A stretch of DNA of 64,000 bases, from the NCBI RefSeq assembly GCF_016428595.1, contig NZ_JAELVQ010000008.1:1-64000 (forward strand). The letters are read 5' to 3'. The translations under genes and the position numbers were made by a program. The stretch's first letter is position 1; each line of letters opens with the position of its first letter. Source of the DNA: Snuella sedimenti. Lineage in GTDB: Bacteria > Bacteroidota > Bacteroidia > Flavobacteriales > Flavobacteriaceae. This document shows positions 46,078 to 55,969 of this stretch, in pieces. The notes below the pieces were generated by a model. That model searched no databases, was not told the DNA's origin, and saw only the letters and a list, made by a program, of their open reading frames with translations.

Positions 46078-48720
46078 ATGTTTAAATCCCAAACTCTATA
46101 CCTGATCTCAGGATTACTGTTAACAACTTTAATTTTCACAGGACTCTTTGAAAAAAGATATTACGACCCAAAAGACATGGTCATCTGGTCAGAGAAAAAC
46201 ATCTCATGGAATGATTTTACTAAAGTTGAAACAAAAGAAAAGGATTATGTAGCTACTATAAGCTATGGCATTCATTGCCCCAACGGACTTTCTTGGCTAG
46301 ACTCTAAAGTCTTTGCATATATGAATCCATATGAATCTGAAAAATTAGCTGACTCCATGTTAGATGATGACGTACTATCACATGAGCAGTACCATTTTAA
46401 TATAACTGAATACCATGCTCGACTATTAAGAAGAGATATTATTAAGACAGGAAAGAAAAATATATCAAAATCCATATTAGATTCTTTACACGCAAAGTAT
46501 ATTCTAGAAAATGATTTGATGCAAATTAAATATGATAGTATTACCGACCATAATTTAAAAACCGAAGAACAGAGGTATTGGAAATTAAAATTAGATGATT
46601 TACTCCGCAAAACATCATATTATCAAGAAAAAGATCTTCTTAAATACTATGCTTACAGCCCAGGAAAAACAAATTATTTTAGAAAGATCTACAGAACATT
46701 TGATCACAATATCCTATGTTCTTTCCCGATCTACGAGGAAGAAAGTTATTATGGAGAATCATACAAAGTGGAAAAATCAAAAGATAGTATAGTAGTTTCC
46801 TATTATAAAAATGGCTCATTATTTAATGGAGGGTTATTTGATACAGCTATAACATTAATCCACTTCAAAGAAGAACTTACACAGTTAAAGTTTTTAAATC
46901 CAGATAAATCTTTCAACGATAAGATAAAGTATTGTATTCAAAAAAGGCATAAAGAAAATAACGATATAGTTGATTATTTTTTTAATAACAGAAATGAAAG
47001 AATCAGTGTGGATAATGTGCACTACACTATAAGCACTGTTGACGCTAATGGCATAGTACATTCTAAATATTTTGACAAAAATGACAACTGGATTAAAAAT
47101 GAAACGGGGATTTATCAAAAAAAAAGCCATCTTGATTCTTTAGGCAGGACATTTAAACTTGAATACTATGATCAAAATGACAATCGAATGAATGATGAAA
47201 ATTTTGTTTCTATAGTCGAAATAGTTTTGAACAATAAAAATCTCACAATCGGCCATAAAGAGTTTAATCAAGCAGGAGATTATGCTAAGAATTTAAGCTC
47301 CTATAATAGAAAATATGAATATGATGAAAGAGGAAACCGTATAAAAATGATTAACATGGATGAAAATTCTAATATTTCTTACGATAAATATGGAATAGCA
47401 ATTTACACTTTTAATTATGACTTATATGATAATCGCGTAGCAACAAAAAGTTTTAATCACAAAAACCAACCTGTTCAAGGTACCGATGATTATCATATGT
47501 ATTTAAAGATTTTTGATTCTAAAGGAAAAAACAAATTCAAAGGACAATATTATAACGGCCATGTTCTAGCATTTAGTGAAGACAAATGGGGAGCTACCAA
47601 ATACCTTTATCCTAATGATACTCTAGAAATCCAACAAAATGTAGATGTTTATGATAAGGTTTTCAATGATAATGATGGAGTTGGCTTTTTGGAAAGATAT
47701 TTTGATGAGCAAAAAAATTTAAAAGAAATAATTTACAGAGATGCAGATAGTAGCTTTGCAAAAACAGAAGATGGTATCGTTAGATATAAATACAAACATG
47801 ATCTCAGTGGTAACAAAATTGAAGAATCCGCACATGATTCAATAGGCAACTTAGTGGCTTTTGATGAAGATGTAGCTATTGTGAGATGGGAATATGATAA
47901 TAATAACAATAAAATAAAAACCACTTATTTCAATATTAATGATGAATTAGCTGATGCCAATCAAAATGTAACACACAACATCTACAAGTACAACGACAAG
48001 AACCAACTTATGGAGAGATCCAATCTAAATAAAGAAGGCAAACCACAACTACTAGATGGTTATTATAAAATGAAAATTATCCCTAACAGGTTTGGGAGTG
48101 ACTCTATTATATTAAAATACGGCACTGACAATAAATTACTACCAGGTCTATGCAAGACTATCTATGAATATGATAATTATGGCAACAATATAACTGAGTC
48201 TTTTTATAATAAAGATGATAAAATGACAGTGAATTCCAACGGTATTGCTCGTATTAAATATTTATATGATAAGGATCTAAGATATCTGGGCTATTCATAT
48301 TTTGACACCCATGGGAAACCCGCTAACAATAACATTGGCATATCCTCTTATAGATTGACATTGAACAATATGGGTTATAATGAATCCGAGAGCTATTATT
48401 CAAAAAATGGCACGCCTGTTAAAGGGTCTCAAGGATTCCATAAAAAAGAGTACCTCTGGAATGATTCAGGGGAAGTAATAGAGGTTAGGTATTTGGACAC
48501 CAATAACAATCTTGATGAAGACAGATCTGGAGTAGCCAAATATATATACACTAGAAGTGCAGCAGGTCTTATTTCGAGTATTAAAAGATATAATAAAACG
48601 GGAAAGCTAACCAACGATAAGTCTGGAGTTGCTGAAACATATTACACACCTTACATGAACGGCTTGTACTATCTAGACAAAGAATTGGACTGTTTGGGCA
48701 ATGAGATAAAAGATGAATGA
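46078..48720 (+). CDS. Membrane-anchored HExxH protein with YD-like repeats
   Basis: An 880-residue protein. One N-terminal hydrophobic helix (residues about 5-23) should anchor or export it. Residues about 30-190 resemble DUF922, with the zincin motif HEQYHFNITE (His102, Glu103, His106, Glu111). From about residue 320 to the end are a dozen or so degenerate repeats of about 36 residues of the form YxYDxxGNxI...Y(F/Y)xxxGxPxxxxxGI. Examples are YEYDERGNRIKM, YEYDNYGNNITESFYNKDD and RYKYKHDLSGNKIEE. These resemble YD/RHS-type beta repeats that form shells or surface-binding scaffolds. Function unknown; a surface protease or binding protein is possible. It forms a tight pair with the DUF805-type gene. 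Confidence 0.75.
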   Translation: MFKSQTLYLISGLLLTTLIFTGLFEKRYYDPKDMVIWSEKNISWNDFTKVETKEKDYVATISYGIHCPNGLSWLDSKVFAYMNPYESEKLADSMLDDDVLSHEQYHFNITEYHARLLRRDIIKTGKKNISKSILDSLHAKYILENDLMQIKYDSITDHNLKTEEQRYWKLKLDDLLRKTSYYQEKDLLKYYAYSPGKTNYFRKIYRTFDHNILCSFPIYEEESYYGESYKVEKSKDSIVVSYYKNGSLFNGGLFDTAITLIHFKEELTQLKFLNPDKSFNDKIKYCIQKRHKENNDIVDYFFNNRNERISVDNVHYTISTVDANGIVHSKYFDKNDNWIKNETGIYQKKSHLDSLGRTFKLEYYDQNDNRMNDENFVSIVEIVLNNKNLTIGHKEFNQAGDYAKNLSSYNRKYEYDERGNRIKMINMDENSNISYDKYGIAIYTFNYDLYDNRVATKSFNHKNQPVQGTDDYHMYLKIFDSKGKNKFKGQYYNGHVLAFSEDKWGATKYLYPNDTLEIQQNVDVYDKVFNDNDGVGFLERYFDEQKNLKEIIYRDADSSFAKTEDGIVRYKYKHDLSGNKIEESAHDSIGNLVAFDEDVAIVRWEYDNNNNKIKTTYFNINDELADANQNVTHNIYKYNDKNQLMERSNLNKEGKPQLLDGYYKMKIIPNRFGSDSIILKYGTDNKLLPGLCKTIYEYDNYGNNITESFYNKDDKMTVNSNGIARIKYLYDKDLRYLGYSYFDTHGKPANNNIGISSYRLTLNNMGYNESESYYSKNGTPVKGSQGFHKKEYLWNDSGEVIEVRYLDTNNNLDEDRSGVAKYIYTRSAAGLISSIKRYNKTGKLTNDKSGVAETYYTPYMNGLYYLDKELDCLGNEIKDE

Positions 48721-48772
48721 TTGATCCTTTACAACTTTTTTGAAGAAATACAACAACCCCTTCATTTTACCG

Positions 48773-48811
48773 CATAAAAAAAGAGAACCTGTTTCTAGAT
48801 TCTCTTTTTAG

Positions 48812-48827
<16 letters not shown>
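48773..48827. repeat. Direct repeat, right copy (tRNA-fMet 3' end and terminator)
   Basis: This is the intact partner of 45139-45194. It includes 16 bases of the tRNA 3' end (48812-48827) and the terminator that follows it on the minus strand. The two copies enclose the DUF805/HExxH gene pair. Confidence 0.85.
48776..48809. terminator. Terminator of tRNA-fMet, also usable by the HExxH gene
   Basis: AAAAAGAGAA (48778-48787) pairs with TTCTCTTTTT (48800-48809). It follows the tRNA 3' end by 2 bases on the minus strand and lies 56 bases after the convergent protein gene. Confidence 0.8.
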
Positions 48828-48884
<57 letters not shown>

Positions 48885-48895
48885 ATATTGGACTG

Positions 48896-48925
48896 CAAAT
48901 ATACAATCCTTTTTATGTAATACAA
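48896..48925 (-). promoter_or_regulatory. Flavobacterial-type promoter of tRNA-fMet
   Basis: TTG (48925-48923) and TATATTTG (48903-48896) on the minus strand are separated by 19 bases, a full consensus match. Transcription would start a few bases before the tRNA 5' end at 48884. Confidence 0.75.
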
Positions 48926-48943
48926 GCATAAAAATAAAAAAAA

Positions 48944-49126
48944 TTATTGTTCTATGCTATCTGCTTGAAAGTCCGACAATTCTGAGTCACTTATTTTTAC
49001 GGATACCTGAATTGGATTACAACAAACTTCACAATCTTCTATAAATGTTTGACTCGTTAGGGAGTTATCAATCAACATCGAAATGTTCTGCCAACAATAT
49101 GGACATGTAAAATAATGTTCTATCAT
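48944..49126 (-). CDS. Small CPXCG-type cysteine-rich protein
   Basis: A 60-residue protein starting MIEHYFTCPYCWQNISML, with two zinc-ribbon knuckles CPYC and CEVC (in FIEDCEVCCNPIQVSV). It matches the small CPXCG-motif cysteine-rich family, function unknown. A longer in-frame start at 49192 would add 22 residues that do not resemble the family, so the Met at 49126 is preferred. Confidence 0.8.
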   Translation of the reverse strand: MIEHYFTCPYCWQNISMLIDNSLTSQTFIEDCEVCCNPIQVSVKISDSELSDFQADSIEQ

Positions 49127-49221
49127 AATCCTAAAGTTAACAAATAAAAATCGACAACATCCTCTTTGACATTGTCGATTTAAACCAACCAACTAAAATT
49201 TATGAAAAAATTTACTCGAAA

Positions 49222-50049
49222 TTATTCTTTTTCAATATCCATTGTTGCTGTTGCATTTTGAAGCTCCAGATACATCATTCCAGGTGGACGGTTACGTCCA
49301 GACACTGTAATATATTCTTTGTTTAAGTTGTTATCACTTACCATCATAGTATTCAACTTAGTTAGGTTCATAAATTCCATAGGCAATTCACCTGTAAGTT
49401 GGTTACTAGATAGTATTAATTCTTCTAATTCTCTTAATTGAGCTATCTCGGAAGGAATTTCTCCATGTAACTTATTATCCATTAAGCTCAACTTCTTTAA
49501 TTTTGTTAGAGCGTATATCTCCGCTGGTATCGTTCCAGTAAGATAATTACTCCCCAACAACAACTCTTCTAAATTTGTTAACCCCATTAAAGACTGTGGA
49601 ATCGTCCCTGTAAATTTGTTACTGTACAGTTTCAACGATTTTAAGTTCTTTAATTCCCCTAGCTCAGATGGAATGTCACCTTCTAATCCGTTCATAAACA
49701 ATTCTAAAGATGTTAATTCTTTTAAGTTTTTTAGAGAAGTTGGCAATTCTCCTGTTAACTTATTGAATCCTAAATTCACTTTTTTCAAATGAACCAGGTT
49801 TCCTATTTCCTGAGGCAATGCACCTTGTAAATTATTAAAAGGTAAATTAATCTCTACAACTTTATCGTCTTGTACCTTTACGCCAAACCACGAATCGATT
49901 GACGTATTTAAATCCCAAGTTGCGTTCCATTCAGCGCCATTAGTAGATTTATAAAGCGCTAACAAAGCTTCTTTTTCTGTTAACGAAATGCCTGCAAATG
50001 CATGTGCTGAAACAAAAAGGCATATAACAATGAGTTTTAAAGTCTTCAT
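49222..50049 (-). CDS. Secreted leucine-rich-repeat protein
   Basis: A 275-residue protein with a signal peptide (residues 1-19, ending AFAG), a plant-LRR-like N-terminal cap (EKEALLALYKSTNGAEWNATWDLN), and about seven LRRs of the form LPxxIGNLxxLxxLxLxxNxLxGxIP. The C-terminus (RPPGMMYLELQNATATMDIEKE) lacks a type IX sorting domain, so it probably stays in the periplasm or is exported by another route. LRRs usually bind proteins. A four-copy heptanucleotide repeat lies about 150 bases upstream of its start. Confidence 0.85.
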   Translation of the reverse strand: MKTLKLIVICLFVSAHAFAGISLTEKEALLALYKSTNGAEWNATWDLNTSIDSWFGVKVQDDKVVEINLPFNNLQGALPQEIGNLVHLKKVNLGFNKLTGELPTSLKNLKELTSLELFMNGLEGDIPSELGELKNLKSLKLYSNKFTGTIPQSLMGLTNLEELLLGSNYLTGTIPAEIYALTKLKKLSLMDNKLHGEIPSEIAQLRELEELILSSNQLTGELPMEFMNLTKLNTMMVSDNNLNKEYITVSGRNRPPGMMYLELQNATATMDIEKE

Positions 50050-50196
50050 AATTGATAAATTTGGGATTAATTCTCTTACGAAATTACCCTATATATAGAC
50101 TAAAAACTATTTTATTCGACGAAATGCGTAAAATTTTAACATTTAAGAACCAGTCATCGGTATATTGAAAATCAAGTCCATTCTTTTAGATCAAGC

Positions 50197-50224
50197 TTTC
50201 TTCTTTCTTCTTTCTTCTTTCTTC
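50197..50224. repeat. Four-copy 7-bp tandem repeat (TTTCTTC)
   Basis: TTTCTTC is repeated four times without interruption, 17 bases after the end (in map order before) of the TolC-like gene and about 150 bases upstream of the LRR gene start. Repeats of this kind can vary in copy number by slippage. Confidence 0.85.
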
Positions 50225-50241
50225 TATTTAGAAGGAAGTAT

Positions 50242-51579
50242 CTAAAACTCAACATTTAAAAGTTCTCCACTTAATTGCAGTACTTGTAATTCGGCTAACT
50301 TTGCCTGATATTTTGCCTGATTTCTACTTAGTTCAGCGTTTAAAAGGTTTAGCTGAGCCTGCCTAAATTCGATAGAGTTTACCTGACCTATTTTAAACTT
50401 TTCCTGGGTTCGATTAAAATTATTTTGAGAAGTGACAATATTTGCTTCTTGTATCCTGTAAATAGCCAGTTTATTTTGATAATCATCCCATGCATTGTTG
50501 AAATCCCTGGTAATGTTCATAACTAATTGCTCCTTCATTAGTTTCTGATTCTCCAATGCGATCTCAGCATTTTTAACTCTAGTAATCGTGCTCCCTCCAT
50601 CAAAGAGGTTCCAACGTAGATTCACTCCTCCCGATAAACCTGTATTTGTAGAGACTGCAAGAAATGATGCAGCATTGTTATTATTTTTATTCCATCCGTA
50701 AGTCCCGGTCAATCCAACACTAGGCAAATAAGCAGACCTCCCCTTCCTTACATCAAGTTCTGTAATTGTAATACCCTTGTCAACCTGTAATACCGCAATA
50801 TTATTAGACAATGTTTTTTCTAACAACTTTTCTCTGTTAAGCTGTAATAAAAAGTCCACATCGGTATCAACTTCAAAATCCTGGGGCAAAGCATTGCCTG
50901 TAACCACATTCAAATCACGCTTAATATTTTTTAACTGCTGGTATGCATTAATATAATTAATACTATCGTTATTAATATCTACTTCGGCATTTAACACACC
51001 CAATTTTGTGCTTTGTCCATAATCGAACTGATAGGTTGCGCGGACAAGCCTATCTTTCGAAATAGTAAGCGTTTGCCGAATAGCCGAAGTATTCTCGGTT
51101 AACTGCGCAACATTATAATATACTGTAAACAGTTGCAATATGGTATTTTCTATAGTTTCCCTAGCTTCCAGTTCAGATAACTGATAACGTTGTTTAAGTT
51201 GCTTATAATTATAGGCTCTACCCAAACCATCAAATAGTGTGTAGTTTAAATTTATTGAAGCGTTGTATCTGGAACTCTCAGCACCATTTAATTTGGTACT
51301 TTCGCCGTTGGAAAATTCAGCTTCCGTATTATCCAAATTATAAACCGCTCCTGCATTTCCCGTTACTGTTGGCAAATGTCCTGAATTTAATACACTTGCC
51401 TCGTTCTCGGCCATAGCAACGTAATTGTTTGCTAATTTTATCCCATAATTATTATCTAATGCAAGGGCAACAGCTTGATCTGGTGTTATCACTTGCAAAT
51501 TTTGCTGCGCTGATAACCTGATTATCCCTGCCACCGCTAAAATCCCTACAGCAATATGCTTAGTATTCATGTTCTTCAT
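50242..51579 (-). CDS. TolC-family outer-membrane efflux protein
   Basis: A 445-residue protein with a signal peptide (residues 1-24, ending RLSAQ) and two OEP repeats rich in coiled-coil helices, as in TolC (QAVALALDNNYGIKLANN early, then RFKIGQVNSIEFRQAQLNLLNAELS). It forms the outer-membrane channel of the tripartite pump. Its start overlaps the RND gene's end by 20 bases, so the two are translationally coupled. The order is MFP-RND-TolC. Confidence 0.93.
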   Translation of the reverse strand: MKNMNTKHIAVGILAVAGIIRLSAQQNLQVITPDQAVALALDNNYGIKLANNYVAMAENEASVLNSGHLPTVTGNAGAVYNLDNTEAEFSNGESTKLNGAESSRYNASINLNYTLFDGLGRAYNYKQLKQRYQLSELEARETIENTILQLFTVYYNVAQLTENTSAIRQTLTISKDRLVRATYQFDYGQSTKLGVLNAEVDINNDSINYINAYQQLKNIKRDLNVVTGNALPQDFEVDTDVDFLLQLNREKLLEKTLSNNIAVLQVDKGITITELDVRKGRSAYLPSVGLTGTYGWNKNNNNAASFLAVSTNTGLSGGVNLRWNLFDGGSTITRVKNAEIALENQKLMKEQLVMNITRDFNNAWDDYQNKLAIYRIQEANIVTSQNNFNRTQEKFKIGQVNSIEFRQAQLNLLNAELSRNQAKYQAKLAELQVLQLSGELLNVEF

Positions 51580-54500
51580 TTAATTCTTTTATAGCGCGTT
51601 CAACTTCTTCCTTTGTAATATGGTTTCCTGTTACGAGCCATTTAACATTTTTCTTAATACTGTTACTAAAAGCTAAAAACAAAGGCAAAACCAATAGTGT
51701 TAGAACGGTAGCATAGCCTATACCAAATGAAATAGAAATAGCCATAGGCTTTAAAAACTGTGCTTGCCTACTCTTTTCCAACAACAAAGGAGCTAATCCT
51801 GCAATTGTTGTTAAAGATGTTAAAAAGATAGCTCTAAAGCGCGACTTTCCCGCATTAAACAAAGCATGGTCAAAAGACATCCCCTCTTTAAGGTTTGAAT
51901 TGAATTTACCTATTAACACCAATCCATCATTAACCATAATACCTATTAAAGCTATGATTCCCAAAAGCGACAATATATTTACTGAAAATCCAAGTAACCA
52001 ATGCCCCCAAGCAACTGCTGTTAAACTAAAAGGCACTAACAACAACAATAAAACCGGCTGGCTATAACTTCTAAATGTAAAAGCAATGGTAACATATATG
52101 AGCAATAGAATAACTATTCCGTTACGCCATAATGACCGAGACAATTTAGTTGCTTCACGATTTTGCCCTTCGAAGGAAGCCGAAATAGTAGGGTATTGCG
52201 ATTGGATTCTAGGAATCACATTGGCTTTGATGTCATCTAAGATGTCTGTAGCACTCGTATTTCGATCCTTAAGATCTGCTGAAACTTGAATTTCCCGCTG
52301 GCCATCCAAATGGTTTATTGCCACATCGCCTCTAGAAATAGTATACGATGCTATATCCTGCAAGGTAACGCGTTCACCAGACGGCGTAACAATGCGCATA
52401 TTATCCAAGTTATTAATCGACTCACGATTGCTACGATCATACCGCACCCACACCTTTATTTCATCCTGCCCTCTTTGGAAACGCTGCGCTTGCCCTCCAA
52501 AAAAACCTGAGCGCACCTGACTCATAACAGCTCTTAAATCCAACCCTAATAAATAAGCACTTTCTTTAAGCTGTAATCTTATTTCCTTAATACCTGCTGG
52601 ATCATTGTCTGCCACATCCTTTAATAAGGGATTCGATTGTAAAGTAGATTTCAGCTGAAGCTTCGCTGCTTTTAGCTCACTTATATTATTACTCAATAAA
52701 GAGACAGACACTGGACTGCCACCAAAGTTACCACCGGATCCAAAAATTAAACGCTCTGTACCAATAACAGGCCCTACCAACTCCCTTAAACGATTGGCTA
52801 CCAAAGAAGCATTGATAACATCTGGTCGTTCTTCTCCTGGCAACATATTGATATCCAGTACGGCACTGGAACTACTACGTATGGTTAAAATGGTATTTTC
52901 AAAAAGCTGCTTATCGGTTCCTTGTAAATATTTCTCGGTAAACTCCTTATTTACAAGAAAGGACGCCTCTTCTATCGTTGATATAATCGAGTCAGTCACC
53001 TTTACATTCGTTCCATTGGGCATATCCAACTCTACCGAAATTCGGTCACTGGCAATTGAAGGAAATAGCGTAACCCCAATAATCCCCCCTCCAATAGAGC
53101 CAAATGTTAACACTAAAAGTGCCACAAAAATACCAAGGGAAAACATTTTAAATTTTAAAACAAAATCCAAAATAGGGGCGTACACCCTATCTCTTAAAAA
53201 TGACATGATTGTATCGCCCACCTTATTTATAAGTCGCATTTTAGCAAAAAATTGCTTTACTTTTGACGGGTGCGCTTCCTCTTTCTTTTTTCGTAACGCT
53301 TTGGAATGTGCTAAATGAGCTGGTAAAATGATTAAGGCCTCAATAAGGGATACTGCTAAAGTTAATATAACAATGACCGACACCTCTCCAAAAAATTCCC
53401 CGATACGACTTTCTAGAAAAAAGAACAACGAAAATGCCAAAAGCGTTGTTATAATAGCTGAAACAACAGGAGGGATTACTTCTAAAGTACCATCAATTGC
53501 CGCATCGACAGGCGACTTACCCTTTTCATAATGTTGATAAATATTCTCGGCTATAACAATTCCGTCATCCACCAAAATACCAATAACTATGATCATTCCA
53601 AATAGGGACAGCACATTTATTGTAACATCGAACTGTCCTGCAAAAATAAACATGCCAAAAAAGGAAACAGGAAGCCCAAAGGCCACCCAAAAGGCGACAC
53701 GCGTATTGAGAAATAACGATAAAAACACTAGAACTAAACAAATTCCCATAAACGCATTTTCAGCAAGCAATTGCGTACGCTGCTTTAATGTTATAGACCT
53801 GTCGTTTACAACATTTAAATACACATTGTTATGCTTTGCATTATATTCCTCTATATAAGTTTTCACCTTATCGGCAGAAGATACAAGATCTTCATTATTG
53901 GTACTCGTTATGGAAACATTAACTGCTAATTGCTGATTAAAATATGTGGCATTTGGAGTTTCTGAAAAACGATCCCTAATAATAGCCACGTCTTTTAACC
54001 GAACCACTTTTCCATCTTTATTTGCCTTTACTATAATATTTGAAAGCTCATCACCATAGTACGACCTATTATTTGCCCGAATTAAATACTCTTCGGATTC
54101 TGTTTTTATGTTGCCTCCGGTTACCAGTATATTTGATGCACTAACAACTCTAGAAACATCACTAAATGTTAAATCGTAGGCCAACAAACTGGCTTCATTA
54201 ACGGCTATTTCAATTTCTTCGTTAGGATAGCCGGTAATTTCTATTTGAGAAATCCCCTCAATAGCCCTTAAGTCATTCTCTATCTGCCTGCCCAACTGCT
54301 TTAAAGTTACCAGAGGTATCTCTTTACCACTAATGGCAAAAGAAATAGTTTGCCGTACTTCCTCTCGCTTTGCCACAATAAGTGGTTCCATACCAGTTGG
54401 AAAAGAAGGCACCCTGTCTACCGCATTTTTGACTTCCAAAAGCATGAAGTCGATATTTTCCCCTTTCTCTATTTCTACGGTTATAATCCCGCTGTTTTCC

Positions 54501-54757
54501 CTAGAAACCGAGGTTACGCGATCGATACCTTTTAAACCTTTTAAATTATCTTCTATTTGAAGCACAATTCCCTCCTCAATTTCTTGAGGCGAAGCCCCCG
54601 GATAAGTCACACTTATATTGATTATCTTAGAATCAACAAGTGGAAAAAACGAAGATTTAAGCGACAAAACGCCAACAACACCAAACGCAAAAAACGCAAG
54701 AATAAAAACATTTACTGCAACATGATATCGTATAAAGTAAGCTAAAATCTTTCTCAT
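51560..54757 (-). CDS. RND efflux transporter permease
   Basis: A 1065-residue inner-membrane antiporter with twelve helices and two large periplasmic loops. The first helix is FIRYHVAVNVFILAFFAFGVVGV. The proton-relay region in helix 4 reads IIVIGILVDDGIVIAENIYQ, containing the paired Asp of RND pumps. The second half repeats the pattern (LSLLGIIALIGIMVNDGLVLIGKFNSN), with Asn in place of the first Asp as usual. It pumps drugs, lipids or metabolites; the substrate is unknown. It lies 1 base after the MFP gene stop. Confidence 0.94.
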   Translation of the reverse strand: MRKILAYFIRYHVAVNVFILAFFAFGVVGVLSLKSSFFPLVDSKIINISVTYPGASPQEIEEGIVLQIEDNLKGLKGIDRVTSVSRENSGIITVEIEKGENIDFMLLEVKNAVDRVPSFPTGMEPLIVAKREEVRQTISFAISGKEIPLVTLKQLGRQIENDLRAIEGISQIEITGYPNEEIEIAVNEASLLAYDLTFSDVSRVVSASNILVTGGNIKTESEEYLIRANNRSYYGDELSNIIVKANKDGKVVRLKDVAIIRDRFSETPNATYFNQQLAVNVSITSTNNEDLVSSADKVKTYIEEYNAKHNNVYLNVVNDRSITLKQRTQLLAENAFMGICLVLVFLSLFLNTRVAFWVAFGLPVSFFGMFIFAGQFDVTINVLSLFGMIIVIGILVDDGIVIAENIYQHYEKGKSPVDAAIDGTLEVIPPVVSAIITTLLAFSLFFFLESRIGEFFGEVSVIVILTLAVSLIEALIILPAHLAHSKALRKKKEEAHPSKVKQFFAKMRLINKVGDTIMSFLRDRVYAPILDFVLKFKMFSLGIFVALLVLTFGSIGGGIIGVTLFPSIASDRISVELDMPNGTNVKVTDSIISTIEEASFLVNKEFTEKYLQGTDKQLFENTILTIRSSSSAVLDINMLPGEERPDVINASLVANRLRELVGPVIGTERLIFGSGGNFGGSPVSVSLLSNNISELKAAKLQLKSTLQSNPLLKDVADNDPAGIKEIRLQLKESAYLLGLDLRAVMSQVRSGFFGGQAQRFQRGQDEIKVWVRYDRSNRESINNLDNMRIVTPSGERVTLQDIASYTISRGDVAINHLDGQREIQVSADLKDRNTSATDILDDIKANVIPRIQSQYPTISASFEGQNREATKLSRSLWRNGIVILLLIYVTIAFTFRSYSQPVLLLLLVPFSLTAVAWGHWLLGFSVNILSLLGIIALIGIMVNDGLVLIGKFNSNLKEGMSFDHALFNAGKSRFRAIFLTSLTTIAGLAPLLLEKSRQAQFLKPMAISISFGIGYATVLTLLVLPLFLAFSNSIKKNVKWLVTGNHITKEEVERAIKELNEEHEY

Positions 54758-54758
54758 G

Positions 54759-55895
54759 CTAATCAGGGCTTACTTGGTTGTTCTTCTTATTCACAAAAGG
54801 CCTAACTAACATACCAGCATATGCTCCCGGAACCATCTTCTTTAAAATAACCGTTCCATCAGGGACATTTTTGATAACGACATTTGATTCTGAAAAATAA
54901 ACGGGCTTTACATCTATAACATCCAAAATACTATCCTTAACCACAAAAATCTGTTGCGCATCCAACAACAAATTTCTACTAATTTCGATAGCGTCTTCTT
55001 CCTGCTTAGCTCTTAATCTTGCCTCTAAATAAAGCCCTTCTTTAAGCTTTTCATCTTTCACCTCTATATATGCTGTAATGGTTTGTGTAGTTGGATCAAC
55101 ACTTCCATTAACTCTAGAAACAAAACCTATATAGCTTTCTGTTTTATCCAAATTAGTTAAAACAACCTCTTCACCTACCTTTAACAAGTGAGCATACGAT
55201 TTACTTACTGCTACTTCCATTTCATAAACTGAGGGATCAATAAATTCTCCCAGTTTCTGTCCATTCCTTATTAAAGATCCTTCTGTCACCAATGCCTCAG
55301 TCAAAACACCTGTGAAAGGTGCCGAAATTGTATATTTTGCCAAACGCTGTTCCATATTCTTAACATTGTAATAGTTTGACACAATACCGCGTCCTGAAAT
55401 AAAATAATTTTCTTTATCGGAATCCATTTTAGGCAATACCGGTGTTGTTTTACTTATATCAAAACCATTGAGATAATCCTGCCATTTTGGAAAAACATCT
55501 GGAAAGTCCAAGCGTAAATCGGGCATGATAGCCGCGATTGCATTGTACAAATTACTTTTTGAAGACTGGACACTGGCATAATACTCTGATGCGTCCATTC
55601 TAATTAAGGTTTCCCCTTTACGAAATTGTTGCCCTGGCTTGAAAAGCTTAGTTCCCATTTTAAACACACCTTGAACTTCGGAATATAATTCTACCCTACG
55701 TTTGGCCACTAAGCTCCCATTTGCAGGAATAACAATTTGAACCGTTCCGTTTACAACGGTATCTGTAAAAACGGTCTTAACAATCTTTTCCTTAAAAGGT
55801 TTTGGCTTATTTTTATTAGCTATAAGCATTTTAGCAAATAGCACAGAGGCTGCTATAAGTACAACCCCTATAACTGCTAGAATAATTTTACGCAT
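54759..55895 (-). CDS. RND periplasmic adaptor (membrane fusion protein)
   Basis: A 378-residue adaptor from the chosen start MRKIILAVIGVVLIAASVLF; an upstream ATG at 55922 would add nine residues. One N-terminal anchor helix precedes the biotinyl-lipoyl half-domains (NGSLVAKRRVELYSEVQGVFKMG and ISAPFTGVLTEALVTEGSLIRNGQKLGEF), a short helical hairpin and a beta-barrel (VVLTNLDKTESYIGFVSRVNGSVDPTTQT). It bridges the RND pump and the TolC channel. First gene of the operon. Confidence 0.93.
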   Translation of the reverse strand: MRKIILAVIGVVLIAASVLFAKMLIANKNKPKPFKEKIVKTVFTDTVVNGTVQIVIPANGSLVAKRRVELYSEVQGVFKMGTKLFKPGQQFRKGETLIRMDASEYYASVQSSKSNLYNAIAAIMPDLRLDFPDVFPKWQDYLNGFDISKTTPVLPKMDSDKENYFISGRGIVSNYYNVKNMEQRLAKYTISAPFTGVLTEALVTEGSLIRNGQKLGEFIDPSVYEMEVAVSKSYAHLLKVGEEVVLTNLDKTESYIGFVSRVNGSVDPTTQTITAYIEVKDEKLKEGLYLEARLRAKQEEDAIEISRNLLLDAQQIFVVKDSILDVIDVKPVYFSESNVVIKNVPDGTVILKKMVPGAYAGMLVRPFVNKKNNQVSPD

Positions 55896-55969
55896 TAGTA
55901 TGTTTTTGTGTTTCAGATACAAAACTATCTAATACAGCAACTTATAACGTTAAAAAAAACTTAAATAAA

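Noticed and set aside
50197-50224. Possible CRISPR-like array
   Set aside because: Units are 7 bases, contiguous and without spacers; no cas genes are in the window.
52794-53318. 174-codon plus-strand frame within the RND permease gene
   Set aside because: It is antisense to a well-conserved RND pump and shows no domain.
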